From: Actinomycetota bacterium
Lineage (GTDB): Bacteria > Actinomycetota > Geothermincolia > Geothermincolales > RBG-13-55-18
NCBI GenBank assembly: GCA_014360655.1
Contig: JACIXC010000001.1
Coordinates: forward strand, 164,715 to 228,714
Direction: 5' to 3'
Length of the DNA stretch: 64,000 nt
Each line of letters starts with the position of its first letter. The first letter of the stretch is position 1. The translations under genes were made by a program, and so were the position numbers. The notes beneath the pieces are model-generated. The model ran no database searches. It saw only the letters and a program-made list of their open reading frames with translations, and was not told the origin of the DNA. This document shows positions 37,450-46,866 of this stretch, one piece after another.

Positions 37450-39225
37450 CTAAGGATCATTGACATCGGGCGACACCAGTCTCATGTATCCCTTTCTGAT
37501 CACCCGGGCCATGCGCTTCCTTCTCTCCTCCAGAAACTCCCTGTATTCCATCTCGTACCATCTCTCCGGGAGGGCATGCAATTCGTACATCTGTGCCAAT
37601 TCGCCCGGCTGGAAGCGATTTTCCATAACCTGCACATAATCCTTCGGTGGTTTATTCGATATGTCAATATTGTCGCTCCACTCAACGAGGTCAAAGTTGG
37701 CCACCTGGTTGACCAGCCTTCTGTCGTCGATCCCAATGGCCTTCAGGTATCCTCGTGGGAAAAGATGATGTCGCTCCAACGCCGCCTTGCTGGACATCAC
37801 CGTGGGGTCGAGCAGCTCCTCGACCTTCATGTTCGAATAGAGTACTTTCGCATTTAGAATGCACAAGGCTGCGTAGAACGCGAACTGTCCCGTGTTCAGA
37901 GCCGCCGCCGTCTCCAGCTGGTTTGGCAACGTGACTTCCCAGAAGTCATTGGTCAAGACCACGTCTATCTGCCTGTTCAAGGCCTCTATGAACTCTTCCG
38001 GCGTGTTCATCTCCCTGAGTATGGCCATGTCCTGCTCCATGCGGGCTTCGGGAGAATCGGTATAGCGCCCGGTGAGCGCGGCCATGAAAAACCAGCGGGC
38101 CATCAACTTCCGCAGCTCGTAGTTGTCGACCCTGAAGTCACGCTTCCCGATGAGCCATAGAGCGTAGGTGTAAAGAAGGGTGTTCTGTGAAGATATTATC
38201 CTGTCGCTGGGATAGCCCGCGCTCCTTATGACTTTGAAAAAATCATGCCAGTTGTGAAGGCCAAGCGCATATTCCTGGGCTCTGCGGAGAAGCTCGAACT
38301 GCCTCTCGCGCTGTTCGACCGAAAACTGCTTGGTCTGCAGGTCCTTCCCGCGCAGCAGGGAATAGACGTATTCCAGGCGCGCGCGCCTGAACCCCAGGGC
38401 CACGCTCACCCGCAGGAGCTGATCCGGGTTGGGGCGGAGATAATGGTTAAAAGGCGTGGGGCGGCTGTCCTGCGGGGGTTTCTTGGCCAGACGGCAGAAC
38501 TCCTCTAATTCGGCCCTTCCATCGTCCCAGAAAACGGACATCAGGGTCAGGATGAAATCCGCCTGGTTCAGGGGGGTGCCCTTGCTGTTTATCCTGACGA
38601 AAATCTCCGCCACCTGGTCCTCGTCGACCGAGGACGAGACCTCCAGGGCGGTCAGCGGATAATCCAACAGTTTTTCGAGACGGCCTATGCGTTCGGCGAT
38701 CATTGCTTCCTCATCCCCTTGCACGCTACGGCGCTCTTTCACTCTTTCGAGAAAGGAGGAGATGAAGCTGTAGGTGCTGGTTGTCGGCTTCCATAATTCG
38801 CTTATATCGGATATCCAATTTACATCCTTTTCAATGGCCGGGTTGGTAACCTCGAATTTTTCCTCCAGCGGGTTAAAGGCGATGCGTAGCCCGTAGGACC
38901 GAAAGTCCTTGCCGATGACTTTGGCTCCCTTGATCACCGCATACAGGGAGGTAAGCCTCTGTTGGCCGTCCACTATGAGCAGCCTTGGCACCTTCTGTTT
39001 GCCGTTTAAACCAATGGTTCTGTGCTCGCCGTTATAACCGTTTTCCCAGAAAAGGAAGTAGCCGATAGGGAAACCTCTGTACATGGAGTCGAAGAGGTCG
39101 CGCACCTTGCTGGCCGGCCACACGAAAGGCCGTTGGATATCCGGTAACCCTATCTCGCCTATCTCGATGTCCTCCACGAGTTTGCGCAGCGAGTAATCGA
39201 CCTTTTTGAAGATCACGTCTGCCAT
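37450..39225 (-). CDS. DUF262/DUF1524 GmrSD-like restriction nuclease
   Basis: A 591-residue protein of the GmrSD type IV restriction family, which uses nucleotide hydrolysis to cut modified phage DNA. The N-terminal DUF262 (ParB/sulfiredoxin-like) part has LPDIQRPFVWPASKVRDLFDS and IVDGQQRLTSL, the ligand-binding signature. The C-terminal DUF1524 has an HNH-like site at ERHHLFPRGYL with downstream Asn in NQVANFDLVEW. It is GmrS and GmrD fused, a common form. GGGAGG precedes the ATG. It forms the right-hand end, in transcription order, of the defence island. AT-richer than the housekeeping genes. Confidence 0.85.
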   Translation of the reverse strand: MADVIFKKVDYSLRKLVEDIEIGEIGLPDIQRPFVWPASKVRDLFDSMYRGFPIGYFLFWENGYNGEHRTIGLNGKQKVPRLLIVDGQQRLTSLYAVIKGAKVIGKDFRSYGLRIAFNPLEEKFEVTNPAIEKDVNWISDISELWKPTTSTYSFISSFLERVKERRSVQGDEEAMIAERIGRLEKLLDYPLTALEVSSSVDEDQVAEIFVRINSKGTPLNQADFILTLMSVFWDDGRAELEEFCRLAKKPPQDSRPTPFNHYLRPNPDQLLRVSVALGFRRARLEYVYSLLRGKDLQTKQFSVEQRERQFELLRRAQEYALGLHNWHDFFKVIRSAGYPSDRIISSQNTLLYTYALWLIGKRDFRVDNYELRKLMARWFFMAALTGRYTDSPEARMEQDMAILREMNTPEEFIEALNRQIDVVLTNDFWEVTLPNQLETAAALNTGQFAFYAALCILNAKVLYSNMKVEELLDPTVMSSKAALERHHLFPRGYLKAIGIDDRRLVNQVANFDLVEWSDNIDISNKPPKDYVQVMENRFQPGELAQMYELHALPERWYEMEYREFLEERRKRMARVIRKGYMRLVSPDVNDP

Positions 39226-39288
39226 GTGCGCCTCCCGAGTATCAACCTCCGTATTTACCTATTGTAAATATCATCTTTATTGTAATTA

Positions 39289-39831
39289 TCATCTTCGCTT
39301 CATCAGCGCCATCGCCTGCTTCTCGCCTTCCTCAGTGAGTTCCCAGGTTCCGCGTGGTGAATCCGAGCGGAGCAAGCCATCCCTCACCATGGTGTTGCGG
39401 CACCACTGGGCCGTGTTCCGCCAGCGCTTGCTCTGGGGTTCGGACGGCAAGGGCTGTAGGTCGTACTTGTTCAGACTTGTTTTAACTTTTTTATATACCC
39501 TATCCAATACCTTGGACATGGGTGCCGACCCTCCTAACTCAAGGAGCACTATAAGGATGGGCTCACGGAAGAAATCCTCGGGCGTTCTCATTCCTCTTTT
39601 TAACCTCTCCTTCACAACTCTCTTCGGCTTTGAAGAGGGCCCGAAAAGATGTTTCCACTCCTTCTGGAGGCTCGACACCTTTTCCCGGAATGAAGACATT
39701 TGTGAACCCTTGTCCACTAAGTCTTTGGCCAGGCCGTAATCGCCCTTCTCGAAGGCCTCCGCCCCCATCCTGTTCAGCGAGTTAACCGTCCCCTCGATCT
39801 CCTCGAGCAGGACCTCAAAGGCCAGGATCAC
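39289..39831 (-). CDS. Mrr_N-like winged-helix protein, start region probably frameshifted
   Basis: A 180-residue protein without a nuclease domain. Residues 90-180 resemble the winged-helix N-domain of Mrr-type restriction enzymes (ILIVLLELGGSAPMSKVLDRV, WCRNTMVRDGLL, GTWELTEEGEKQAMAL). The N-terminal 85 residues are helical. As written it must start at GTG 39831 with a poor ribosome site. A strong GAGGAGG with ATG lies at 39853 in another frame; removing one A from the AAAA run at 39844-39847 would join that start as MPKLGNDVILAFEVL. Either a natural frameshift, slippage, or a sequence error. Confidence 0.6.
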   Translation of the reverse strand: MILAFEVLLEEIEGTVNSLNRMGAEAFEKGDYGLAKDLVDKGSQMSSFREKVSSLQKEWKHLFGPSSKPKRVVKERLKRGMRTPEDFFREPILIVLLELGGSAPMSKVLDRVYKKVKTSLNKYDLQPLPSEPQSKRWRNTAQWCRNTMVRDGLLRSDSPRGTWELTEEGEKQAMALMKRR

Positions 39832-39903
39832 GTCGTTTCCCAGTTTTCGGCATTTGCATCAACCTCCTCGGTGCACCCCGCTCGGCGCAATGCCTTATAA
39901 CCG

Positions 39904-40644
39904 CTAAACACCTGTTCTCGATCGTCTCGGTATGTTTAGAGGCCACTCTCCAAATTCTTCTACCAATTCCGCCCGGGTCGCTTTGCTCAAGTTAAGTACC
40001 CTCGGAAAAAGCTCAGATGATATTTCAAGGTTCAACTCACCTGCTATTGATGCCAAGTCGGCCTTCCTTAGGGCGGCAACTCTCTTTCTGTTATTTAACA
40101 AACTGCATAAGTCGTTCATACGATGGTCAGCAGTAATCACACAAAACCTTTCATGACCAAGCATATGGCTGAGTTCTATGCCCATTGCAAGGATGAGAAC
40201 GTCCATCGTTTGCAAGGGTACGATACGGCTTCTTCCTCGATAAATCTGATAGTAATGGTCCAGGGGTGATATGAGGTCAGCGTATAAGACGTGATATCTA
40301 TTTAATTCTATCTGATGATACAGCTTGCCATTATGTATATGATCTCTGAATTTATTTCTTATTCTTTTATATCTTCTCTGGTCCATGCCACCCGGCAAAT
40401 TTTTCTTCACATGTTCGTTCCATTTACCGTAGCAGTACTTTGAAAAAGTATTAAAAACTTCTGCGACGACAATGTTAGGGACAATGAGCATCCAGTCAGA
40501 AGCTCCCCCTTTTCTCACATAATCTATTATATCTCTCACTCTTTCAGCTGCCTTCTTGCTACGCGATGATTCCGGAAGATAGTATGCAACTACTATGCTC
40601 GAGTCTAGTAAATAATACTTCTCGGGTTTACTATGGCTTTTCAT
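39904..40644 (-). CDS. PIN-domain protein
   Basis: A 246-residue protein with a PIN nuclease fold. Acidic residues are visible at LLDSSIVVAYYLPES, VAEVFNTF, TMDVLILAMG and VITADHRMND, the order of the PIN metal site. It is longer than VapC toxins by about 100 residues, and no antitoxin gene is adjacent. AGGGGG precedes the ATG. The start overlaps the degenerate methylase-tail copy at 40650-40822, the same arrangement as the two other cassette genes. AT-rich, so probably horizontally acquired. Likely an RNA-targeting effector, by family only. Confidence 0.78.
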   Translation of the reverse strand: MKSHSKPEKYYLLDSSIVVAYYLPESSRSKKAAERVRDIIDYVRKGGASDWMLIVPNIVVAEVFNTFSKYCYGKWNEHVKKNLPGGMDQRRYKRIRNKFRDHIHNGKLYHQIELNRYHVLYADLISPLDHYYQIYRGRSRIVPLQTMDVLILAMGIELSHMLGHERFCVITADHRMNDLCSLLNNRKRVAALRKADLASIAGELNLEISSELFPRVLNLSKATRAELVEEFGEWPLNIPRRSRTGV

Positions 40645-40649
40645 GGTTG

Positions 40650-40822
40650 CCCCCTGAAATCATTTCCTCCCAGGCCTTAAGGATGGGGTGGCAGGTGCGG
40701 TAGTGGCCATATTGCTTGGTTTCCTTTTCCTTGAGGACGCGGAAGGTTTCGCCGGGGAAGGTGGAGGCCTCGCAGCCGCGGCGGTATGCTTCCTAGTCCA
40801 GAGATCATCCACCTCCTTGTAC
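40650..40822 (-). pseudogene. degenerate copy C of the methylase 3' end
   Basis: This matches the last ~55 codons of the methylase that ends at 42781 (EAY...STFPGETFRVLKEKE...YGHYRT). It carries a one-base deletion and a GAG-to-TAG nonsense change in the DPLDEEAY part, so it is not translated whole. Similarity stops right after the AW codons, and the PIN gene follows. Confidence 0.8.
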
Positions 40823-40892
40823 ATAATGCGCGATTATCGAGACCTGACCTCGAAAGTGCTGATTATATTATTTCATATTTTACTATATGGGC

Positions 40893-41807
40893 TTAGAACC
40901 ACTGCCCTGTTATATTGCCAGTTGTTGGATCAATAAGAAAGTAGCGATCTCTTATGTCTGCAAGTTCACCGTCTTCAATTAACAGAGATACTTGCCATTC
41001 ATCATTATCAAAGGTTTCCACAAGAAATATATAGTCAGGAACAGGATACTTTGTGGTATTCGCTTTCGTTTGAGACACCTCTTTGCCTAGCATTTTGGCA
41101 ACTTCGTCCCTATCGCCAAGTACAAAGTCGTTCATTTCGAGAACTAAAACAGATATGGCACCCTTTTCCTTTTCAGATGCTAATTTGGGGCATTTTTCCT
41201 CTAATGCAACTTTCAACCTTTTTCTACTCTTTGCATCAATACTTTCCGGCATAAATCTTGCGAATAGTACTTTTTGTATTTCATATGGTCTATATCGTAT
41301 CGTTACCTTGAAAGGAATTCTGTCGGGATAGTCACATATTGTGCCACCTCGGGTCCTTGAGGTATTTTCCTCGCTCAATTCCTTCGCTTTTTGTATAATC
41401 CACACACGAAGGGATTCCCTGTAGGGTTCAAGTTCTGGCTTTCTTTTTTTCTCAATATCATCAGGATGAAATATTATCGTAAAGCGTCCTGGAGGCATTT
41501 CCGGTTTCAACTGCTCCAGTAGGGGTGACGTAAGCTTCTCAAACTGTTTATCATTTTTGATCTGACAAGAATAATTCTCAAGTATCGTATGCTCTAACGC
41601 TATTCGCTCTTTACCGCATCTGAATATGCAATCAACGGCTTTTTTATTACGCTCAATCATGTCTGGCCTACCTTCCAGTATGTATTCCTTATTTCGTATG
41701 CACCCCAGCACTTTGGTTACTGCCTTACACACATCTTCTTCATGTTTTCTTCGAGCCGGCTTAAAGTGATTGGCATCATTGGTGTGGGGTGACTGATTGG
41801 CAATCAT
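40893..41807 (-). CDS. unknown protein, possible nuclease (cassette gene 2)
   Basis: A 304-residue AT-rich gene I do not recognise. The stretch DMIERNKKAVDCIFRCG followed by RIALEHTILE has acidic residues spaced as in some restriction-endonuclease folds (Asp, then Glu-x-His), but this is weak. The rest is mixed alpha/beta with Lys/Glu-rich helices and a strand-rich C-terminus. Its ATG overlaps the stop of methylase-tail copy B as ATGA, so it should be translated by coupling to that fragment. Likely a defence effector because of its place in the island. Confidence 0.6.
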   Translation of the reverse strand: MIANQSPHTNDANHFKPARRKHEEDVCKAVTKVLGCIRNKEYILEGRPDMIERNKKAVDCIFRCGKERIALEHTILENYSCQIKNDKQFEKLTSPLLEQLKPEMPPGRFTIIFHPDDIEKKRKPELEPYRESLRVWIIQKAKELSEENTSRTRGGTICDYPDRIPFKVTIRYRPYEIQKVLFARFMPESIDAKSRKRLKVALEEKCPKLASEKEKGAISVLVLEMNDFVLGDRDEVAKMLGKEVSQTKANTTKYPVPDYIFLVETFDNDEWQVSLLIEDGELADIRDRYFLIDPTTGNITGQWF

Positions 41808-41998
41808 GTCAGGAAACCCACCTTATCTTTAAAATAGGCCCGCCAGGCTTGAATGATGGGGTGGCGGGTGCGGTAGAAGCCGTGTTGCCTGATTTCCTTT
41901 TCCTCGAGGACGCGGAAGGTCTCGCCCGGGAAGGTAGAGGCCTCGCAGCAGCGGCGGTAGGCTTCCTCGTCCAGGGGGTTCCCCACTTCCTCGTATAG
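41804..41998 (-). pseudogene. intact-frame copy B of the methylase 3' end
   Basis: An open reading fragment matching the end of the methylase: GNPLDEEAYRRCCEASTFPG, then ETFRVLEEKEIRQHGFYRTR and HPIIQAW, after which it diverges. The frame stays open for about 30 further codons upstream with no methylase similarity that I can see. It ends at a TGA overlapping the next gene's ATG. It may be a remnant, or it may still serve as a translated leader for the downstream gene. Confidence 0.8.
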
Positions 41999-42129
41999 GA
42001 GGTATAAGAGGTGCTGGTTCTTCGTTTTTCTGGTGATCGAAAGGATATCGACGCTGGTGAATCTCCTGATTGGAACCGAAGATCAAAGGAACAGCACCAT
42101 ATCATATTTCCCATACTTAGCACCATATC

Positions 42130-42777
42130 TTACGTTGCTGTTTGCTCGAAGAGTCTTTGAAGAGCCCTTTCATCGCCAAACATCTTAAGAAAAAGATTTA
42201 TATTTGTTTCTTGATGAATGAGCACTTCCCCATCATCCCTCAACAATAAGATATGGAATTCGTCATCTTCATCCTCCTCTGTAACAATACCAATGACGTA
42301 ACAATACAAGAATGGGCAATTACCTAGCTTTGCCCATTCAGGTCCAAGCTTTATTTCATAGCTCTTCAGTAACCTTATCCTTTCGAGTTGGTTTTCCGTA
42401 AAAATACTGGGAGCGGACATCGTAAAAGCCACATTGGATGGAAATAATAATGTACCAGCTGTTCGTTCTTTCCACCTCTTTTTTAATTCATTAAATTTCT
42501 CTGCAAGATAAGCTATCCCGGAAATTCCGCCAACGAGAGTAAAGGGCAGAGAGATGTAGAATAGTAATGCTTCTACGTTCGCTCCCGTTCCTATATCAGT
42601 ATGCTCCAAGCGATATTCGCCGTCGTCTGTGAATATCGCTCTGATGTCACCCATCACTGGAAGATCCTCTGTTGGAACATCATACTCATAGTAGATGTCA
42701 CATAAATCCCCCAATACTGTGCCAATGCAAGCAATAACTAGGTCATTCATAGTAATAACCCTCGCAAATCCACTCAT
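42130..42777 (-). CDS. unknown membrane-associated protein (cassette gene 1)
   Basis: A 215-residue AT-rich gene of unknown family. One clear hydrophobic segment lies near residues 69-90 (EALLFYISLPFTLVGGISGI). Acidic soluble parts flank it, including an EEDEDDEF run. Its ATG is 3 nt after the methylase stop, so it is the natural next gene of the defence operon. A single-pass membrane protein beside a modification/helicase system could be an abortive effector, but nothing in the sequence proves this. Confidence 0.6.
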   Translation of the reverse strand: MSGFARVITMNDLVIACIGTVLGDLCDIYYEYDVPTEDLPVMGDIRAIFTDDGEYRLEHTDIGTGANVEALLFYISLPFTLVGGISGIAYLAEKFNELKKRWKERTAGTLLFPSNVAFTMSAPSIFTENQLERIRLLKSYEIKLGPEWAKLGNCPFLYCYVIGIVTEEDEDDEFHILLLRDDGEVLIHQETNINLFLKMFGDERALQRLFEQTAT

Positions 42778-42780
42778 ATA

Positions 42781-45700
42781 TTAATAATTGTCTTGCTCTC
42801 TATACAACCTCTCCCAGGCTGTTAGGATGAGGTGGCGGGTGCGGTAGTGGCCGTATTGCTTGATCTCCTTTTCCTTGAGGACGCGGAAGGTTTCGCCGGG
42901 GAAGGTGGAAGATTCGCAGCGATGGCGGTAGGCTTCCTCGTCCAGAGGGTCATCAACCTCCTCGTAGTCGTCGAGGATGTTTTCCAACTCCTTTTCAGTA
43001 AGGTCGGCGGGGTCGAGGATATATCGGAGCTGTTTGCGGTTGAGGCCGTAGAGCCTGGCATAGATGGCATCGAGCTCGGCGCGGAGGTGGGCGCGGCGTT
43101 CCTCGTCCCACTTGAAGGGCGGGAGGGGGATGCCGTCCTCAGCTATCTCGGCCCACTCAGGAGGATCCCAAGAATGGCCGCCTGTTGCTTTCTTGTTCTC
43201 ATCCCACTGAGCTTTGATGGCCTGGCGAAGTTTTTCATCCGTTTCTCTCCAAAGATCATCAGCGAATGCCTTAATATCCCAGGATGTATAAATGAGCTCT
43301 ATGCCGTTGCAAACAACCTTGCTCTCCATTCCGTCCATGCTCTGTGTTGGCCCAATTACTGGAAATTGACGTATGAGATTGTAGGTCATGTTAATTCCAC
43401 CGATCTTTTGCCGAGTTACATAATCAAATGAAATAGAGCAGACATTTGCAATGAAAAGAAGCGCCTTCCACATAGGCTCAATACTAATTTCGAGTAGCGG
43501 CATTGAGTGGCCAACACCTGCCCTTGGTATAATGCAAAACATAGCAGTTCTTTCATTCATGGAATCCGTAACATTCCTAAACCCTATTAGCCACTTCCTT
43601 TTTTCGTTGCCTAGCCTCCTGTCTATTTCCTTGATAGGAACGTAATACCAAGGATACGTAATATATTCTGGGTCACTGTGCTTTGCCCAGCTCACGCCTG
43701 GTAATGTCTTTTTTCGAATATCGAGCCCCTCATAGGAGCCGAAGCGGTGATCATAAAACCAAACCATCTTAGCTTCAATGAGCGGCAACCAAGTATCATT
43801 ATCCCTGTTAAATGTGTTGCCAAATAGCTTTAAGCCAGCTTCCTCGAGCTCGCGGCGGGTGCGGAAGAGGTGGGAGTCGTTGGACATATGGAACATGGTC
43901 ATGAACTTCACACCCCAAGGATTCTCGCCCGTTTCTTCGTTCACCAGCACCGGCACCCTCTCATAGATGTACCTGGTGAGCTCGGCGTCCTGTCGGGTGC
44001 GGAAGACGGGGCACATATGGGTATTCGGATTCAACAGGGTAAAGTCCTCAGCTGAGAGCTCAAACACTAACCTGTCGTCCTTAAGCTGCTCGGTATGAGT
44101 AAGAAGAAAGGCAAATGTAGCTTGTCCACTATGACCTACTTTTTCGCCTACCATGGTAAGCAAACATAACTTGGTATCAGGGGCAACAGACGGGAAAAGA
44201 CCTTTATGGTTTCTAAAATCAAAGAGTGTAGCCAATCTTTTCTTGTCTATCAGATTAATAAACAGCTGTTTATTGATTTCATCCGTTACAATGCCCGTGG
44301 GCACCACCACGCCCGCCCTGCCGTGGGCGCTTATCAACGCGCTGAAGAGCTCGGAGAACACGGAGTAGGTGTTGATGTCCCCCCGGGCGGAAAGGGGGAA
44401 GCGCCCCGAGCCGCGCAGGAACTTGCTCTGGGCCTCGGCATAATGAAGGGCTCGCTGGTACTCCCCCCATAGAGCAGGGTCGCTTTCGGGAAGCCGCTTG
44501 ATGAGCCGGCCGCGGGCTGCTTTGTTGGGGGCGCCGGCTATCTCTGGATCCCGGGTGGCGAAGAACTCCTGCTCCTGCAGTTTAATGCGCTCCCACGGCG
44601 GATTGCACAGCACCACGTCGAAACCGCCCGCCTCGAAGACATCGGGGAACTCCAGAGGCCAGTGGAAGAAGCGGAAGCGTTGCGCCATCTCCCAGGCGTG
44701 TCCTACGTAGCGCCCGTCGACACTCCCGGTCTCGAGATAGGTGCGCAGGATTTCCGTGGTGGGGACGGCTTTCTCCCGGTAGCTATCCTTATTCAAGTTC
44801 GCGAAGAAGGCGGCCGTCCAGAGGTGGCAGGCGGTGTTGTCGCGCCACCAGCGACCTCCCTCGCCCCGTAGCCTCTCGTAGGCCTCCTGTTTCCTTTTCA
44901 CCTGCTCCGGGGTGTCGTCGGGGATCTCCGATAGCCTGCGGTAGGCTTCCGACAGCTCCGGGAAGTCGCTCACGGCCTCGAACTCCATGGAGAGCCAGCC
45001 TGCTCTCTCGGTCCTTTCCGCCTTGTTGTCCTTTTTTATCGATTTTGCGAGGGTCTTGTCGTCTCCAGATACAGGGTTGAATGCATCGTCCGGTATGCCT
45101 TCTTCCAGTACCTTGAGGTCGAACACTCCCACCAGGGAATCGCCACAGCGGATGCGGTGGTCGAGGAAAGTGAGGGGCTTCCCCCCGGCATGGCCCTCTA
45201 TCCACAGGGCCACCTTGCAGAGGTCCACGGCCAGGGGGTTCTTATCCACCCCGTAGATGCAGTGGCCGATGACGTCGCGCACGGCGGAACGCACTTCCTC
45301 AGGGGCGGGCTCGTCGTCGCCGGTGCGCACGCGGGCGAGCTCCTTGCCCAGGCGGCGGGCGGCGGCCAGCAGGAAGTGGCCGCTGCCGCAGGCGGGGTCG
45401 CATACCTTGATGCCCAGGATGGCCCGCTCCTTCTGCTCTCTCCCCCTGGCCTTCCCGAGACGCTCAGCGAGGACCGGCTCCAGCGCGCTCTTTATGAGCT
45501 CGTTCACGAGCTGGGGCGGGGTGTAGTAGGAACCGGTGGTCTTGCGCTCCGTCCCGTAAACCAGGCGGAACACGGGCCTCCCCTCCTGCTCCACGAAGAC
45601 GGGGTGGTAATCGAGCAGGCTCTCGTAGACGCTCCCCAGCTCCTCCACGTCCAGGGCGGAGTAGTTCACACGCCGGCGCGGGGAACGGGGGTCCTCGGCA

Positions 45701-46866
45701 TAGGTGGAGAGCTCGCGCAGGGCGGCGAGGAGGTCCCGGTTGTAGAGGTGGCAGCGGTCTATCTCGGTTGCCGTGAAGAGCTCGCCGTTGAGCGGCGGGA
45801 CAGAGAGAAGCGCCCCCAACTCCTCGCGGCGGAAGAGCTCGAAGGTGGCCTGCAGTGATATCCAGAGGTCCTTATGGTCCTCGTCCGGCAAGCGTATATC
45901 CGCCAGGCGGCGCAGGCGCTCCATGCTGTAATGCTCAAGGTAGACGGGAGAAGGCGAGATGAGTCCTCTCTCCTCCGCCACCATGAGGAAGAGCAGGCGG
46001 TAGACCAGCCGCAGCAGGTCCTTGTAGAAGGCCTCCGGCTTTATCTCCCCGCTTTTCACGCCTTCGCGCAAGCCGTGGTTGTCGGTGTGGGAGAGCAGGC
46101 CGTCGCCGAAGGCGGCGAGCGCCGCCTCCACGCCGTCGCGCAACCGCTCGCGCACCCTGCCCCCCTGCTCCACGCTGGTGGCGTAGTATTGCTCCAGAAA
46201 GCAGGTGGAAGCATCTTCCATGCCCGAGGGGAACCGGGTGCGGTGGACCAGGCGCCACAAGAGGGCGAAGTCGGCAAGCCTTTCCCCCTCGAGCATGGCC
46301 TCCAGGTCGAACTCGACGTAGGCCTGGCGGGAGAGGAGCTGGCAGTCGCGCAGGACACGCAGGATACGCCCGTTGGTGACCACGCCCCAGAGGTGCTCGG
46401 TGCGGTTCAAGTACTCCTGCAGGAGCACGTGGGGGGCGAGGCGGGGGCGGCCGGAAGGCGGGAGCTTGCCCAGCTCCTGACGCCACCCCACCACGTGCAC
46501 GGGGGGAGCGTCTTCACCGGGGCCCGCACCATGGCTAACGGCGAAGGTGAGCCCGTCCACCACCTGTGCCCTGGGACGGTAGGCGAGCTCGTAGCCGAGG
46601 AGGTTCATAAGGGGGATGACCCACCCGTCTCTTGTCACGCTAGTGCCGGGATCCTCTTCCGGCAGTTGTTCCAGGCGAGCTCGGAAGGCCTCCCAGTAGC
46701 GGCGGGCGGCGGCCCAGGCGTCCGCCACCGCGTCCAGGAAATGAGCCTTGGCGGGAAGGCCGAAGTCCGCCGGCTTCTGCCCCGGCGCCTCGCCGTCGGC
46801 GAGGCGCTCGATGAGGTCGAAGGATATGAGCCCTCCCTCCACCCGCAGGCTGGGAAAACGGCTCAT
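42781..46866 (-). CDS. Eco57I-like class I N6-adenine DNA methylase (DISARM/PglX-like)
   Basis: A 1361-residue DNA methyltransferase. The SAM motif DPACGSGHFLLAAARRLG is at about residue 490 and the catalytic NPPW (VVLCNPPWERIK) at about 755, the N6-adenine type. A 450-residue N-terminal helical domain and a long C-terminal target-recognition region surround them. No nuclease motif is evident. ATG 46866 overlaps the stop of the SNF2 helicase (ATGA); the open frame upstream of it is a shadow of that gene. It should mark host DNA as self for the system formed with the two helicases. Its last ~55 codons are duplicated twice further downstream. Confidence 0.88.
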   Translation of the reverse strand: MSRFPSLRVEGGLISFDLIERLADGEAPGQKPADFGLPAKAHFLDAVADAWAAARRYWEAFRARLEQLPEEDPGTSVTRDGWVIPLMNLLGYELAYRPRAQVVDGLTFAVSHGAGPGEDAPPVHVVGWRQELGKLPPSGRPRLAPHVLLQEYLNRTEHLWGVVTNGRILRVLRDCQLLSRQAYVEFDLEAMLEGERLADFALLWRLVHRTRFPSGMEDASTCFLEQYYATSVEQGGRVRERLRDGVEAALAAFGDGLLSHTDNHGLREGVKSGEIKPEAFYKDLLRLVYRLLFLMVAEERGLISPSPVYLEHYSMERLRRLADIRLPDEDHKDLWISLQATFELFRREELGALLSVPPLNGELFTATEIDRCHLYNRDLLAALRELSTYAEDPRSPRRRVNYSALDVEELGSVYESLLDYHPVFVEQEGRPVFRLVYGTERKTTGSYYTPPQLVNELIKSALEPVLAERLGKARGREQKERAILGIKVCDPACGSGHFLLAAARRLGKELARVRTGDDEPAPEEVRSAVRDVIGHCIYGVDKNPLAVDLCKVALWIEGHAGGKPLTFLDHRIRCGDSLVGVFDLKVLEEGIPDDAFNPVSGDDKTLAKSIKKDNKAERTERAGWLSMEFEAVSDFPELSEAYRRLSEIPDDTPEQVKRKQEAYERLRGEGGRWWRDNTACHLWTAAFFANLNKDSYREKAVPTTEILRTYLETGSVDGRYVGHAWEMAQRFRFFHWPLEFPDVFEAGGFDVVLCNPPWERIKLQEQEFFATRDPEIAGAPNKAARGRLIKRLPESDPALWGEYQRALHYAEAQSKFLRGSGRFPLSARGDINTYSVFSELFSALISAHGRAGVVVPTGIVTDEINKQLFINLIDKKRLATLFDFRNHKGLFPSVAPDTKLCLLTMVGEKVGHSGQATFAFLLTHTEQLKDDRLVFELSAEDFTLLNPNTHMCPVFRTRQDAELTRYIYERVPVLVNEETGENPWGVKFMTMFHMSNDSHLFRTRRELEEAGLKLFGNTFNRDNDTWLPLIEAKMVWFYDHRFGSYEGLDIRKKTLPGVSWAKHSDPEYITYPWYYVPIKEIDRRLGNEKRKWLIGFRNVTDSMNERTAMFCIIPRAGVGHSMPLLEISIEPMWKALLFIANVCSISFDYVTRQKIGGINMTYNLIRQFPVIGPTQSMDGMESKVVCNGIELIYTSWDIKAFADDLWRETDEKLRQAIKAQWDENKKATGGHSWDPPEWAEIAEDGIPLPPFKWDEERRAHLRAELDAIYARLYGLNRKQLRYILDPADLTEKELENILDDYEEVDDPLDEEAYRHRCESSTFPGETFRVLKEKEIKQYGHYRTRHLILTAWERLYREQDNY
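42809..42970. repeat. methylase-tail repeat, copy A (parent copy)
   Basis: The ~160-bp segment encoding the methylase C-terminus here recurs at 41841-41998 (copy B) and 40666-40822 (copy C), all in the same orientation. Each copy ends at the same codons (AW) and is followed at once by a different gene. Confidence 0.88.

Noticed and set aside
39904..40644. VapBC toxin-antitoxin pair
   Set aside because: The PIN protein is much longer than VapC and there is no small antitoxin gene on either side, only the decayed methylase tail.
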